Of a stretch of DNA of 64,000 nt, positions 32,477 through 43,395 are shown piece after piece. Positions within the stretch are counted from its first letter, which is position 1. The number at the start of each line of letters is the position of its first letter. A model generated the notes under the pieces. That model made no database searches, was not told where the DNA came from, and saw only the letters and a list, made by a program, of their open reading frames with translations. The position numbers and the translations under genes were made by a program. The DNA is from Serpula lacrymans var. lacrymans S7.9 (taxonomy: Eukaryota > Basidiomycota > Agaricomycetes > Boletales > Serpulaceae). Location of the stretch: positions 1,272,286-1,336,285 of the forward strand of contig NW_006763291.1 of the NCBI RefSeq assembly GCF_000218685.1, in the 5' to 3' direction.

Positions 32477-35400
32477 TTAAGCCTTGCTACGCATCGTCTC
32501 AAAAAAGGTAATAACGCCCTTGGCGATATCCTCACCACTCCTGCCGTGTGTCGCCCTACCTGCGCCATGGTCCTGGGTTTCCATGGAGTCATCATCCTCT
32601 TGTATATCCTCTACTGGGATTGCAGAAAGCTGGACGGAGAGATCACCGTACAGCCTCACGAATTGCTGGGTGTTATCAATGAGAGAGGTGATTTTCCCTC
32701 GTAAAGAGTATCCTGGAAGCGAAGAGAGTATAGATTTCTGGTTGGAGGGGTTATCTTGCATCAGCAGCCCGAACAGGACAGACATATATCCTCGGAGAAA
32801 ACTGGTTTCTGGTCTATCTGCAAGATTGGACTCGCTTTGCTGAACATAAATCAACACAAGACACTGCAGGATGCTGCGGCGGTCAGGGCACTGGCAGGTT
32901 TTAACGCAATGCCGAGAGCCAGTGCAACCGGGATCAAGACCTGACATGAACAGACAGACTATGAACTTAACATCAGTGACTGGTTGGCTGAATACTCACG
33001 AAGCGTCCTTGACAGATCCTTCACATCTTGGGAGGTTGAAGCCCAATTTAAAATCAGCCCCAGAGCCAAACAGAGCATATCAAATGCTTGAACAGCTTCA
33101 CTCGGTGAAACATCATCTTCAGACTGGTCTTCCAACGTCTGTGAGGTGGACCAACATTCTTGCGCTCGGATGATTATGAACATGACTAGTGGTAACATCG
33201 ATTCATCACGAAGGAAGGCTTTACACCAGCTCGCGTTCTCGCGCGACAGCGTAGTAAGGATGCGAAGCGTGACACAGAGGCATTTTCGCGCTAGGATGAC
33301 ATACATGAGCACGATCGCATGGGGGGTTGGGGGGGGGAGGGAATATGTGAGACAGAGATAAAAACACACCTATATCTCGGCGATCCTTCCTCTGCTCATC
33401 CCGCATCAAAGCTTCCGTAACTACGCATAACACCACTAACTCTTCCGCAAATTCTTCCTGATCACTTATAGGGAGGATAGAAAGAAGTCCATCCTCCTCG
33501 TGGCTCTGGCCTGGTTGGAACCATTTCCCTAGCAAAAATGAATCTACCAAACGGAGGCAGCATTCCATGTGGTCCAGGGAAGGCATATCCACGTGATGCT
33601 GGGATCGCAACGATGGAAAGAGAGCGAGGCCAGAAACATATGCTGTTACTCGTGGGGGCAGCAGACGCAAGTCTTTCCTGAGACTGTCCACGACTGATGA
33701 AATGTGATTAGCTTCAAGGGAGCTTGTGGGGAGTTTTGCCAAGGTATGGGAAACAAGAAACCTGCTGGATATCTGTAATATTGTGCAAGAGCGTAAGGGA
33801 GGTGTGAATGTTGTAGGTAACTAGTAACTCACCTCGACATCAGCTGGGAATAACCGTGATTTCTTGATGATGATATCCGCCAATGCCTTCAACTATATCA
33901 CGATAGATGTGAGCGAAATGGTGACTATCAAAATTCAAGGACATACTGCACTAATCTCTGTTTTCAATAAACCTAGTGACTTGGTGTCTGCTGCACCAGC
34001 CCGACCCAAGGCAAAAGTAATCCCACTACTCAAAACATCCTTTGCAGGACTGACAGAGTCCAGAGCGCCCATAAGGACAGACACACCATTAGACTTCTGA
34101 GCGATCTCTGCTAGAGAATGTGGGTCTCGAGCGGCTAGAGCAACAAAGAAAAGTAAAATAGCATCTAGAACCTGATATATCGCGAGATTAGATGCAGGAA
34201 CCCTTATAAGTCCTATAAATGTACCTTGTCGCTGCTTCCAGCCATCGCATCCCTCAACATATCCCATGTTTTGCCATAGAAATCCGCAGCTTTGGCTTTC
34301 CGACTGAACTCTGGATCGCATAATTTCGTCACTACCTCTAGAGCACTGTAGTTTCATTATTCGATCGACCACACTAAGCTGAGAAATAAATGACGCGAGG
34401 TAGAGCACATACCTCGCCCTGCGCAGCCCAACACCCGCACTTCCCTCCAGACCCTCAAACAGGTAACCTACCTCATCCAAGAATCGCCTACTCTCTCCCT
34501 TGCTCCGCAGCTCTGATATGCTCTTCAAATCGTTCATCATACCCAATGCCTGGGACCCTCCTATGCGCGTAGTTTGATGAGATGATGAAGCATCTGGTGG
34601 ATCGTCTTCTGAATTGTCCACTCCCCACCGGCTTCGCAGATCAGTGTAGGACTCTCGCATCTCTATATCTTCGTCTTCTTGAGTTTCCGCATTCGTCAAA
34701 GCTGAAAGGTTTTGGGCAGCAGGCAGAGCAACTAAGAATGATCGCGATTTTCCTGCATACGTGCGCGCGTGGATAGTTGTCGGCGCTTTGGATGGAGAAG
34801 GGGAAGCAGATAACTGTATATCTGAATTTTCTCGGGGCACATCACGCGGAGCAGTACGACGGGGTGGCTCAGGTGTGGCTAGAGAGCGCGTACGCTTGAG
34901 AAGGCTATCTTGCGATATCATATCATCTTGCTTGCCTGTACCATATGTCATTGAATCTTGCAAATAGCATGAAGGATAAGTTATCGCTCGCACCAGCGTT
35001 AGTATTGACAGACGAATCAGTATGGGACCGACCCAGCATGCGCTTCGCTATCCCTGTGGTCTTGGATGGTCCCGGAGATTCCAGTGTATTACCTGGGAAA
35101 CGTCGCGGAGAGGACAGGTCAAACAGATTCGACAGATCCTTCGCCATTTTCTTGGGAGTCGACGAAGAATCAGATTTGCTACCTGGTGATATTCCATCAC
35201 TCCGTGTATTATGGATATAAAAGTCTGTAATGATGCCCTGATGGCTCACCTCCGCTGTGATCGATGGATGAGTCGGTGTGAGCACGACCCAGCATCCGTT
35301 TGGCTACACCGATCGATCCCGGTGACCTCATTCCCATAGGTGACCCGTTTCCAGCTGATGATAGAGGTGAAGAGAGACTAAAGAGCCTGGAAAGATCCTT

Positions 35401-35939
35401 GGCAGGTCTCTTGGGGGTGGACGGAGAACCAGTGTTGGTGCTACTTTCGGGGGCGTACGATGGAAACGTCGATGAACGTTGCATTGAAGGCCCGGTAAGC
35501 GGCAGCGCGTCGTTTTGTGTATCTGAACGACGATTAGTACCTGTACAGTAGGGCACACAAGAAAACAAATGAAGTCAGAGTTCGATGACCCCATTACTAC
35601 TTTTTACCAGGACACACCTGATTCCAAGTCCTTTTGCCTCTTCTTTGCACTCGATGAATCTCTGTTCCTCCCATGCTTCTTTGGTGTAGTATCGCCGTTT
35701 CCATTCTCTAGCTTTCGACGCTTTGCAGGCGATGGTGTGTGTCCGTGCTCGCCTTCCGAGTCATCTGAGTGCGGGGGAACGATTTCGACTACGATCTTCT
35801 GTCTTTTGCGTGGTGTGGGGCTCGGCGGCTCGAACTCGCCCTCGTGAATCCGCAAAGGATCTTCGCTGGTTTCCCTTGATGATTCAGAGACGATTCGCGA
35901 CTGGCGCTTTGCAGCTTTGCGGCCGTAAGTTCTTTGCAT
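32477..35939 (-). CDS. WAPL: Cohesin release factor Wapl
   Basis: Wapl opens cohesin rings and limits sister-chromatid cohesion and loop size. The start MQRTYGRKAAKRQSRIV lies at 35939. Early exons are 35618-35939, 35250-35540, 34994-35224 and one beginning at 34956. The WAPL core begins with SISELRSKGESRRFLDEVGY, then LFEGLEGSAGVGLRRA, ALEVVTKLCDPEFSRKAKAA and VLDAILLFFVALAARDPHSL. The C-terminal HEAT-like helices continue down to FETMRSKA at the stop. Exons 2 and 3 are both phase 1-1 and encode two copies of a motif ending AKRMLGR[A/S]HTDSS. The N-terminus also carries several basic nuclear-localisation-like patches (PRKRQK, AKRRK). Identity is firm; the internal C-terminal introns were not all resolved. 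Confidence 0.9.
34994..35540 (-). repeat. Tandem exon duplication within WAPL
   Basis: Exons 35250-35540 (291 nt) and 34994-35224 (231 nt) each enter and leave in phase 1. Both encode a block of the form STPK-x2-AKDLS-x-LF-x-LSSP, a spacer, then G-[VI]-AKRMLGR-[AS]-HTDSS. The copies are diverged in the spacer, so this is not a recent or assembly duplication. Confidence 0.85.
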
Positions 35940-36189
35940 GAGCGTCCGAGAACAAAGAACATAATCTCATCTAACTCAGCGGCTGTGCACTGAAATGAAA
36001 ACAAGTCGCAATTGCCACCGTCATGGTGACTCGAACATTTCATTGCTACGCCATGGCCAGACTGTTAAATTCCTCGCAGGATCGTACAATTGTTTACTAG
36101 CATTCGTACAGAAAAAAAAGACGTTCTAATACATCGAAAGATGGTACAGCTTCACGAATGCCGGGACATAAAACCCTATGTAAAGCACT

Positions 36190-38285
36190 TCAATTCAAGT
36201 CCGTAGGTCCACTGAATGCAAGGTCTTTAGAAGCGCTGCTGTCCAGTTCGTCTTGTGCCTTCGGATCCCATCCCTTCGCCTGTATGTCTTTAACGACATC
36301 TTCTTGAAGCTGTCGCTGTTGCTCGCCGTATCTATTCTTGTAGAAGACTATCCCTCCCTCTTCTTCAATAAACACACATTGAGTAAATGAACGCCAGAGG
36401 GCATAGAAAGTATTCTATTCGAGCGAAGATCAGACCTCATGAATAGAGATTCTCAGTTCAAGTACGTACTGTAGAATCATAGTTATAGTCATCCTTTAAG
36501 ACGCTGCGAATGGCCTTCGTTATTTTCGGACCGTTATCTATGCAAAAACACCAATGTTCAAAGAGAAATTGAGTACAGTGACGATGAACTCACAGAAAGG
36601 TGCACCAACGAAGAAATGGTGTGCGACATGATCATGGGAGATCTGCAGCAGCGTTCTATAAGCATTCAAGATAACAGCCAATGGTGTCACATACATTGTG
36701 CATGAAAAACCTTCCCATCCAGCCCATCAAAGGCCTATCAACGGTGGAAGCTGCGCCTCTGAGGAATGACCACTCTTCCTTGCGATAGTGGGGGATAGTA
36801 GGGTCGGAATGATGCAGATACGTGAACATGACTAAATAGAGGGTCAAATCAGCTCACACAAGTCATTATCAACTTTGATCCCTTACCAATCCTATTTCAC
36901 ATAGAGCCCCCATCATTTTGTCAGTCCATGAAAGACTCGAAGAAGGAAGATAAATACCAGTGATTTGTGAACTAGTTACTCAAGTAAGATACTGTGTTTC
37001 TAAAAGACTATAGTGACTCACTAAGTATGGCAGCAGGTAGTACTTGAGCACGATTTTAGGACCGATATAGCTGAGTAAAAAGAGCTGGCAGCAGAGGGCG
37101 ATGTTGGAAATGATAATCGAGTTGCCTATAATATACCAATGAAAAAGCTGTCAGACATATGTATCACTGGTGCCCGTATGGCGGATTCTTCGGATGACAT
37201 ACGTTGTTTATCCTTGAATAGAGGGGAGCTTGGACTCCAGTGACTCGTACCAGGAGGGTACATCTTTGAACCCATTGTATTGTATCTATGCAACACGATG
37301 AAACAAACCTTTCACAGCATTTCACTGGAACGTACGTCAAATACAACCACCAGCCACTTTTGAAAGAGTAATGAATAACCATAATCATCTCTGGAGTGAT
37401 ATCTTACACTTACAGTCCTTGCATAACCAATACCCTACCGAGGGTGTAAATAGGTGTTTCTTCGAAGATTTCAGCATAATCTGCTTTGCTGGCCTTCTTT
37501 TCCTCAGGCAAGTTGTATTCACTGCGAGTGTAAGGAATATAGTTCTCGTCACGCTCAATAGAGCCAGTTGCTTTCTTTTCGAACATTAATTGTCAGGCTG
37601 AGTTCGGTGAAAGAAGAAGACTTACATGGTGAGCATGATGAGTAGACCGCCACGCAAAATAGGGAATTAGAAGGAACTACATAACAACGTGATAGATTAG
37701 CACCAGCGTGCGCCATCCGTCAATGCTCCTTACCGTGTGAAGCGTGAAGCCAACGACGTTGTTCACAATGCTAGAATTAAACAACGTTCCATGACCAGCC
37801 TACACGATATTTACAGTGAGAAATCCATCGGTCAGTCTTTCGGATACAAACTCACATCATGTCCTACACGACCTGGTCAGATCTCACGAGATGGAAAAGA
37901 GCATATCCGACACTTACCCAGGCAAAACACTCCCGCCCAAACTAGACCCTGGAACCAATAGTAGGTTGCCCACAGCGAGTACTTGACCAGGGGAATATAT
38001 GAAACTGGCACTATCCCACCAAAGTCTCCGCGCGCCCAGGGGTTGATAGATGATGCGAATTTGAAAAGGAGGATGGTGAATGTAATGTCTCTAAGCACGT
38101 ATGCAGCTGACCACCAGGGGTTCTTGCGCAGGAGGTGCTTCGGTACGGCGTCGTGGATTTGTTTTAGCGTCACAGTCGGAGGGGCATATGGGCGAGCCAA
38201 GCTATGAAGACGGCTTTAAAGAGGAGAAAGAGAGCATAGAAGGTCAAGCTTACCGTGCCTTATACTCTGGTCCGTCAGAGAACAT
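36190..38285 (-). CDS. Delta-12-type fatty acid desaturase
   Basis: This is an ER-membrane oxygen-dependent desaturase that introduces the second double bond (oleate to linoleate in the delta-12 group). The first exon, MFSDGPEYKAR, starts at 38285 and splices to LARPYAPPTVTLKQIHDAVP. All three His boxes are visible: HDAGH (the first His in an 8 nt microexon at 37856-37863), HHAHH in PYFAWRSTHHAHH, and HDHVAHHFF in the last third. Hydrophobic helices lie between them, for example VPVSYIPLVKYSLWATYYWF. The C-terminus is ELDSSASKDLAFSGPTDLN. About ten introns interrupt the gene. HDAGH rather than HECGH leaves some doubt between delta-12 and delta-12/omega-3 activity. The upstream region is unusually long and contains a strong inverted repeat. 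Confidence 0.88.
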
Positions 38286-40107
38286 CCTGAGAGAGGGAAA
38301 GGTGGGGGAGCAAAGTCAGGCCAGGCATCCAGGCGCGCATGCTTTATCCTTGCGAGGTTTTATGTCACCGATTCGACGTCCGGCCAAAGCTGAAGACACC
38401 CGAAGGGCATGAGGCCGGCATAACTTAAAAACAAGCCTAACTCCGAAGCGTTGGTGCGCTATCGCTGGATATCAGAAAGAGAATAGAGTGATTGGCGTTT
38501 GAACTGACAGAGAACGTGCTGAGATTCGGCCCAGATTAGATAAAAGAGGACAACCCTTCCGTCCTTCCCCATTCCATTATGCCCCAGAATGATACGTATT
38601 TACTTTTTGAGCTGAGCATGAGAATGCGTTCCTTTCTTTTCCGACACAGGGTATGTAAGAAGGGAAGGAATGTAAGAAAACAAGTGCCACATTGGTGTGG
38701 TGGAAAACCTCTCAAGACCCAAAAGTACAGACCTCGGTCGATGCCCGAGGTCTCTGTACGTTAAGCCGGATACCGCCAAGCTCGGGACCTGACAATATTT
38801 TCTATCTCCATCTCATCCTTGATCCCATCTGTAACTCAAATGTCCCGCCTTCAGTCCGGTACTACTCTTTGATTTAACACCAGTCACATCTATATCATGA
38901 CGATCAAGGCCAGTTTAAATACACGTCTCAAACTCTCCCCTGGCCTGGACTCGGAGGATCTCAGGAATGAGGCTTTTGTACTACTCAAATGCAAATTTGG
39001 ACCCGTGCGGACATAGGCATCTTTTTTAAGTATTGATATCTTTAACGATAAGCTAACCCACCCCATACTTTTCTCACATTCTTATCATCATGGAGATACA
39101 GAAGCGTCAACAGCCCATCAACGCCTGACCTTGTCTCCTTGGCTTTCCGACTACTAACTACTCCGCTGATATCTCACGGACTACCCCATAAAGGTCATTG
39201 AACTCGATACCTAACTTGCTGTATCTCAACAACATTATGGACTCCATTTCGATCAGATGCAACTCCAGACGGCTAACTCGTCCGTGAACACCCGGCGTCG
39301 TCAATACAGGATCTGGTAGCCATCAGTCCTCTTGCTCGCTGTGCCTGTCTCTAGACTCCCAGTTTGAATATCCAAGAAAGTTGACATTGATATCTGTTGG
39401 TCTTCGTGATCCCTACCGTGCAGCACAAACGATATGTATACATCCTAATCTTTCACATATTTATGATGTTGATCTTTAATAATATGATTCTATCCCTCCC
39501 TATCTCAGCGTGACCAAAGAGACTAGGTGAAAACGCAACGGTAGATTCTATAATGGTGAGCAGTTCAAGAGAGACGTGATTGTCAGCATTTCACCGAGTC
39601 CCTCGAAGAGTCGTCTTACACCCCAAGTTGAGAGCGAAATCAACCTTTCGTTAGTAGGAACTGGTCGTACAGTGCAGTAATTTAAGTGCATGTTAGTTCG
39701 ACTCACATGTGTAAAATTGCGTCTATCGATATAACTTCAACTGTAATTCTCATAGCGTCCCATCTTAATGACCTCTATTCTCAAAAGCTGTGCAGCCACT
39801 GTATAATTATTAACAAAATAATACCAAAACCTCTGCTGAAATTGAAGGAGCTTAATCGATAAGCAAGCTGTAACGATGGGAATTTAAACGAATCACAACA
39901 AATCGATCAATTGAAGAGCGTATAATGTAATGTAGATGCTTCATAAACGTTCGTAAGTGGTCGTGAAGGGACGTGAGAGTTCGTAAAGATAAGATAATCG
40001 GTAGTGGTGAGATAGCAAAGTGCAAAATAGTAATGGGCAAGCAGATAACTTTGGGAGAACGAAAAAAACAACTACATACACGAACAAGAGCTAGAGCAGA
40101 ACAAGCG
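38286..40107. other. 1.8 kb intergenic region with the desaturase promoter
   Basis: No supported coding exon is present between the desaturase start and the 3' end of the next gene. The part nearest the desaturase carries a pyrimidine-rich tract near 38560 and the inverted repeat at 38725-38759. Farther out the sequence is ordinary AT-rich DNA. A non-coding transcript or long 5' UTR cannot be excluded. Confidence 0.45.
38725..38759. promoter_or_regulatory. Inverted repeat (candidate operator or hairpin) upstream of the desaturase
   Basis: The left arm GTACAGACCTCGG (38725-38737) and the right arm CCGAGGTCTCTGTAC (38745-38759) are complementary apart from one 2-nt bulge in the right arm. The loop is 7 nt. 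It lies about 440 bp upstream of the desaturase ATG, a plausible site for a dimeric regulator. Confidence 0.6.
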
Positions 40108-40679
40108 TCATGACTTGGTAGCGCCCGCCGAACTTGAAGGCCGTGAGCTAACGACGCTCTCGCTTTGTCCTCTAGGTCGACTGGATATGTCGGTAACAGG
40201 TGGCGAGCGCTTTGCTGACAGGTAAGAGTCATCCTGGGAGCGAGTGAAGAAGTCATCCTCTCCCTCATAAGGAGATGATCCAGAATTTATCTAAAAACCG
40301 AGCAGAGTCAGTCAGGTTTTTCAGATGGGTCTAGCGCGTTTGAGACAACACGGTGAGAAGATAGGAAACTGCGGATACTCACCCACTGATTGAGCACGTC
40401 AGCCACCCTAGAGGCTTCCTCTGCGCTGAACGAGACGTCTGTTCCCTTCTCCGCATGCAACCGCAATAGCTCACTCAGCGAGCGCTTTCCCTTGCTACAA
40501 ACAGCTTTCCCTGGCGTATCCTCAATTCCCTCTGCCGGAAATACCACAGAGTTCCGTGGCGTCACATGACTCAAGTTGGGCTGAATATCCGTTTCTGAAC
40601 GATCCCAATCCTCGCCTTGTGAGCCATTGGAGTTGAGAGAGAGCGTCGACATTGAGAAGTCCTCGTTGGGAGATGACAT
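40108..40679 (-). CDS. Small conserved fungal protein of unknown function
   Basis: Two exons, 40383-40679 and 40108-40290, join in phase 0 to give 159 residues. Most of the protein is Ser/Thr/Pro-rich. One ordered-looking block spans the junction, KRSLSELLRLHAEKGTD, then SAEEASRVADVLNQW, then INSGSSPYEGEDDFF. An amphipathic helix pair ending in a Trp and an acidic loop is suggested. I believe this block is conserved in agaricomycetes but cannot name the family. No signal peptide or membrane helix is present. Upstream, 677 bp separate it from the GPI-anchored protein gene. Confidence 0.72.
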
Positions 40680-41356
40680 GCCGGTGGGAAAGACGGGTGG
40701 TTCGCTTTTTCGGAGGTACTCGAGAATTTATGGGAGCAAGGTGCTGTAGACCCTGTGGTGTGGCTTGAGAATGGGAAAGAGCACAGGAAGTGCAAAGCGT
40801 CCGTCACGATTTGGCTCGTACAATGGATAGTGACAGATGGCACAAAGGCGTCGGACTATTGTCTACAATAGAATAAAAGTTGGTTGAAAGTGATGAAGTG
40901 GCCCGACCTCCACACGGATGCTACAAGGACGTGGACAGAATGGATTTGGCACCATCCGACTCTCACCCAAGCGCGTACAGTTTCAACGCGTTCGTGGGAA
41001 TCCCCCAGACACCGTGCGTGACCAACACTCTCGCGTCCGCCTTATAATTAACATTCGCCCAATCACTGCTTTGTCTCTGACAAGCACAATGAAAACCTTT
41101 GCAACTTCAGGTCACTGGATCTTAGATTTCCGGATACAGAATAAAGAGAATATGCCATTAAATATCGTTGCGAGCAACGATAATGTGAACAATCAAGTAA
41201 ACAACAGCTCAAAGAATATGGGGTAACACACTCCGGGGTTGAATAAATCCAAAAAAAAAAAAATAGAATGTGGGAGGTATAATGTCCATGCAGTAGAGCA
41301 ACGGCGTACGCCAATGTCAATACAATATCACGAAGGGGAATCAAGCCATCGTACTA
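40680..41356. other. Intergenic region
   Basis: It contains the promoter of the small conserved gene and the 3' UTR of the GPI-anchored protein gene. A 13-A run lies at 41251-41263. I see no further gene. Confidence 0.4.
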
Positions 41357-42905
41357 TCAGAGGACCAAAGCCAGAGCTCCCATAGCAAGCGCAGCCAAGA
41401 CGCTGGCATGAATAACCCTACTCGACGGCGCATCGCTGGATTTACCGCTCGATCCAGAACCAGTGCTAGAACTGTTTCCACTCGAACCTCCACTGGTTCC
41501 ATTCAGTGGCCCATTGGAGGAGTTCGACGGAGATGAGGGAGGAGCGACTGTGGCCAGGACACTAACAGTTGCCCACGAGGCAGCAGTGTTTGCGGCAGTG
41601 TTTCCTTGTTGGTACGGTAGGTATGAGACTGCGCCGTTGCTTGAAAGTTGGACCAAGGTGTCGACGGAAGCAAAGTAAGTGGCCTTGGGGTCTTTAATGG
41701 TGGGACCAGCCAGGACTTGAGTGTTGTTCGACTAAAAATTTCATTCAGAACAATACTACAGATCAGTCATGTAAGATATCATACGTCAACATTGATCACA
41801 TAGACAGCCGAAGAGTCTTCAGGGATGAACGCGAATTCCTGCTGAACCTACAAGTATAGACAATGATCATGAAAATGGCTACAAATCGTGGAACGCTGAA
41901 ATGACTTACACCAGTATTTTGGAAGAATGAGGTAGCCTGTCCATAAGTAGCCGGGAGAGTGCTTCCGTTCGTAAGGGGGTAGGGTTGAGGTTGAGGTTGG
42001 AAGTACGAGTCTGAAACCCGCAGAAACTCGGTAAGCATTACTTGTAGTAGAATAATGAATGCGTACAGTGGATGACGAAAATGTCCGCAGAACCAGCAGC
42101 GACACCGGGAACGTCGAGGAAATGAACGTGGTTTTCAGCCAGAGCCATGACAGGTTCGTAGTCGGCAGGGTAAGGGGCAGCTTTATCGTTGGTCCATGCC
42201 AATGGTGTGCTGTTAGCAGCCTTAAGGAGACCCATGTCCAAGGAGAACAGGTTACCGCCAGAAAGGGCATCTGGTCAAAGAATTAGCTTCGTGTGCAATC
42301 GGGAGCATATATACAAGTAAAACCCACAGAAAACGTTCGTGTCATGGTCTAGAATGGCGTCAAAAGCGGCGGGGTTAAATCCATTGGTGGTTGTGGCCTG
42401 TGTAGTCCAAGAGTTGGCTGTAGCGTCATAGATGTAGATAGAGGATGGGTTTTGCGAGTCTCCGTTCAACACGTATATCGCATTCGTGTACTATGACCGT
42501 CACTAAAATAAGAGAGGTGCATAGCGAATGAGAAGAACAGTAGAAAAACCTGAGATAGGTAGCATGTGGTGTTGGCACCATCGAAGGAACTGGACAGAAG
42601 GTAATATTAGCAGCGGGACACTTGACTTGGGAACAACGCAAAAACACGTACGGTCGCCCAGAACCCGTGATGTCTGTAGCTTTGTTGTTGTCTGACAAGT
42701 ACCACCAATAAGGACTAAAGTGGAAAAGTAAAGCAGAAAAAAACGTACTGCCAGCCCATGTGTCTTGGGTGCCTGCGTTGTAATCCTTGCCGTCGAGGCC
42801 AAAAGCAAGCAAATTCCAGTTAATGTCGAATGCGACACATGGCGTCGAAACGACAGCGGTAGAAGCAGAAAGTAAAAGAGAAACGATAGTGAGTAGTTGG
42901 GACAT
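41357..42905 (-). CDS. GPI-anchored cell-surface protein, possible beta-propeller
   Basis: The start MSQLLTIVSLLLSASTAVVS is a signal peptide, followed by TPCVAFDINWNLLAFGLDGK. Repeating short strands such as TNAIYVLNGDSQNPSSIYIY, YDATANSWTTQATT, FDAILDHDTNVFYALSGGNL and FAFIPEDSSAVYVINVDSN look like beta-propeller blades, though no canonical Kelch GG pair is regular. The last 90 residues are a Ser/Gly/Asn linker ending in the hydrophobic tail VIHASVLAALAMGALALVL without a cytosolic end. That is the GPI-attachment pattern. Five or six short introns interrupt the gene. Enzymatic function is not evident. A TATA-like box lies about 90 bp upstream. Confidence 0.82.
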
Positions 42906-43395
42906 TATGTGAGGTATGTGGAGATGGAAGGTGGGAAAGAGACAGAAACTTCAAAAACATAGCCGAGGGTCTCATCGTTTACGGTGTTGACGGTTATATA
43001 TAACTCCATGATTACTATGTACGGTATAATCAAAACTGGCTGTTGCTATACTTGCATCGTGCGTGCTCCACACTGAGACTAGTAAACAGCTGTAGACTCA
43101 ACGCATCATTGAGGTTGGCCACAACGATGGGCGCTGAATCTTTTTCGAAGCTTAAGCTTAAAGCTCGAAGAGGAGGAACTTCGAGATCTACAACGAATAC
43201 GTGATACTATAGTACGGCGTCTGCAATACGTCATACACTATGAACACAATCGTACAGATATACATACAGTTAGTACTCGAAGTCTTGCAGGAACACGTTC
43301 GTCGATGTCAATGGGTGAAATTCCAGGAACTCTTGAATAAACTGATGGTGGACTGGCAGTCCTTCACTGACAGAACACCTACATATACCGAAATA
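42906..43395. other. Intergenic region between the GPI-anchored protein and GMC oxidoreductase genes
   Basis: It holds the promoter of the GPI-anchored protein gene and the 3' UTR of the GMC gene. The short palindrome ttcgaagcttaagcttaaagctcgaa near 43145 stands out, but no coding exon is supported. Confidence 0.4.
42995..43003 (-). promoter_or_regulatory. TATA-like box of the GPI-anchored protein gene
   Basis: The minus strand reads TTATATATAACC about 90 nt upstream of the ATG at 42905. Position and composition fit a core promoter TATA element. The call rests on motif only. Confidence 0.4.

Noticed and set aside
35300..35847. Plus-strand frames over the WAPL 5' end
   Set aside because: Antisense to WAPL exons whose phases join perfectly; no independent support.
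41251..41263. A13 run as a retroelement poly(A) tail
   Set aside because: No target-site duplication or reverse-transcriptase remnant nearby. It is more simply part of the 3' UTR region.
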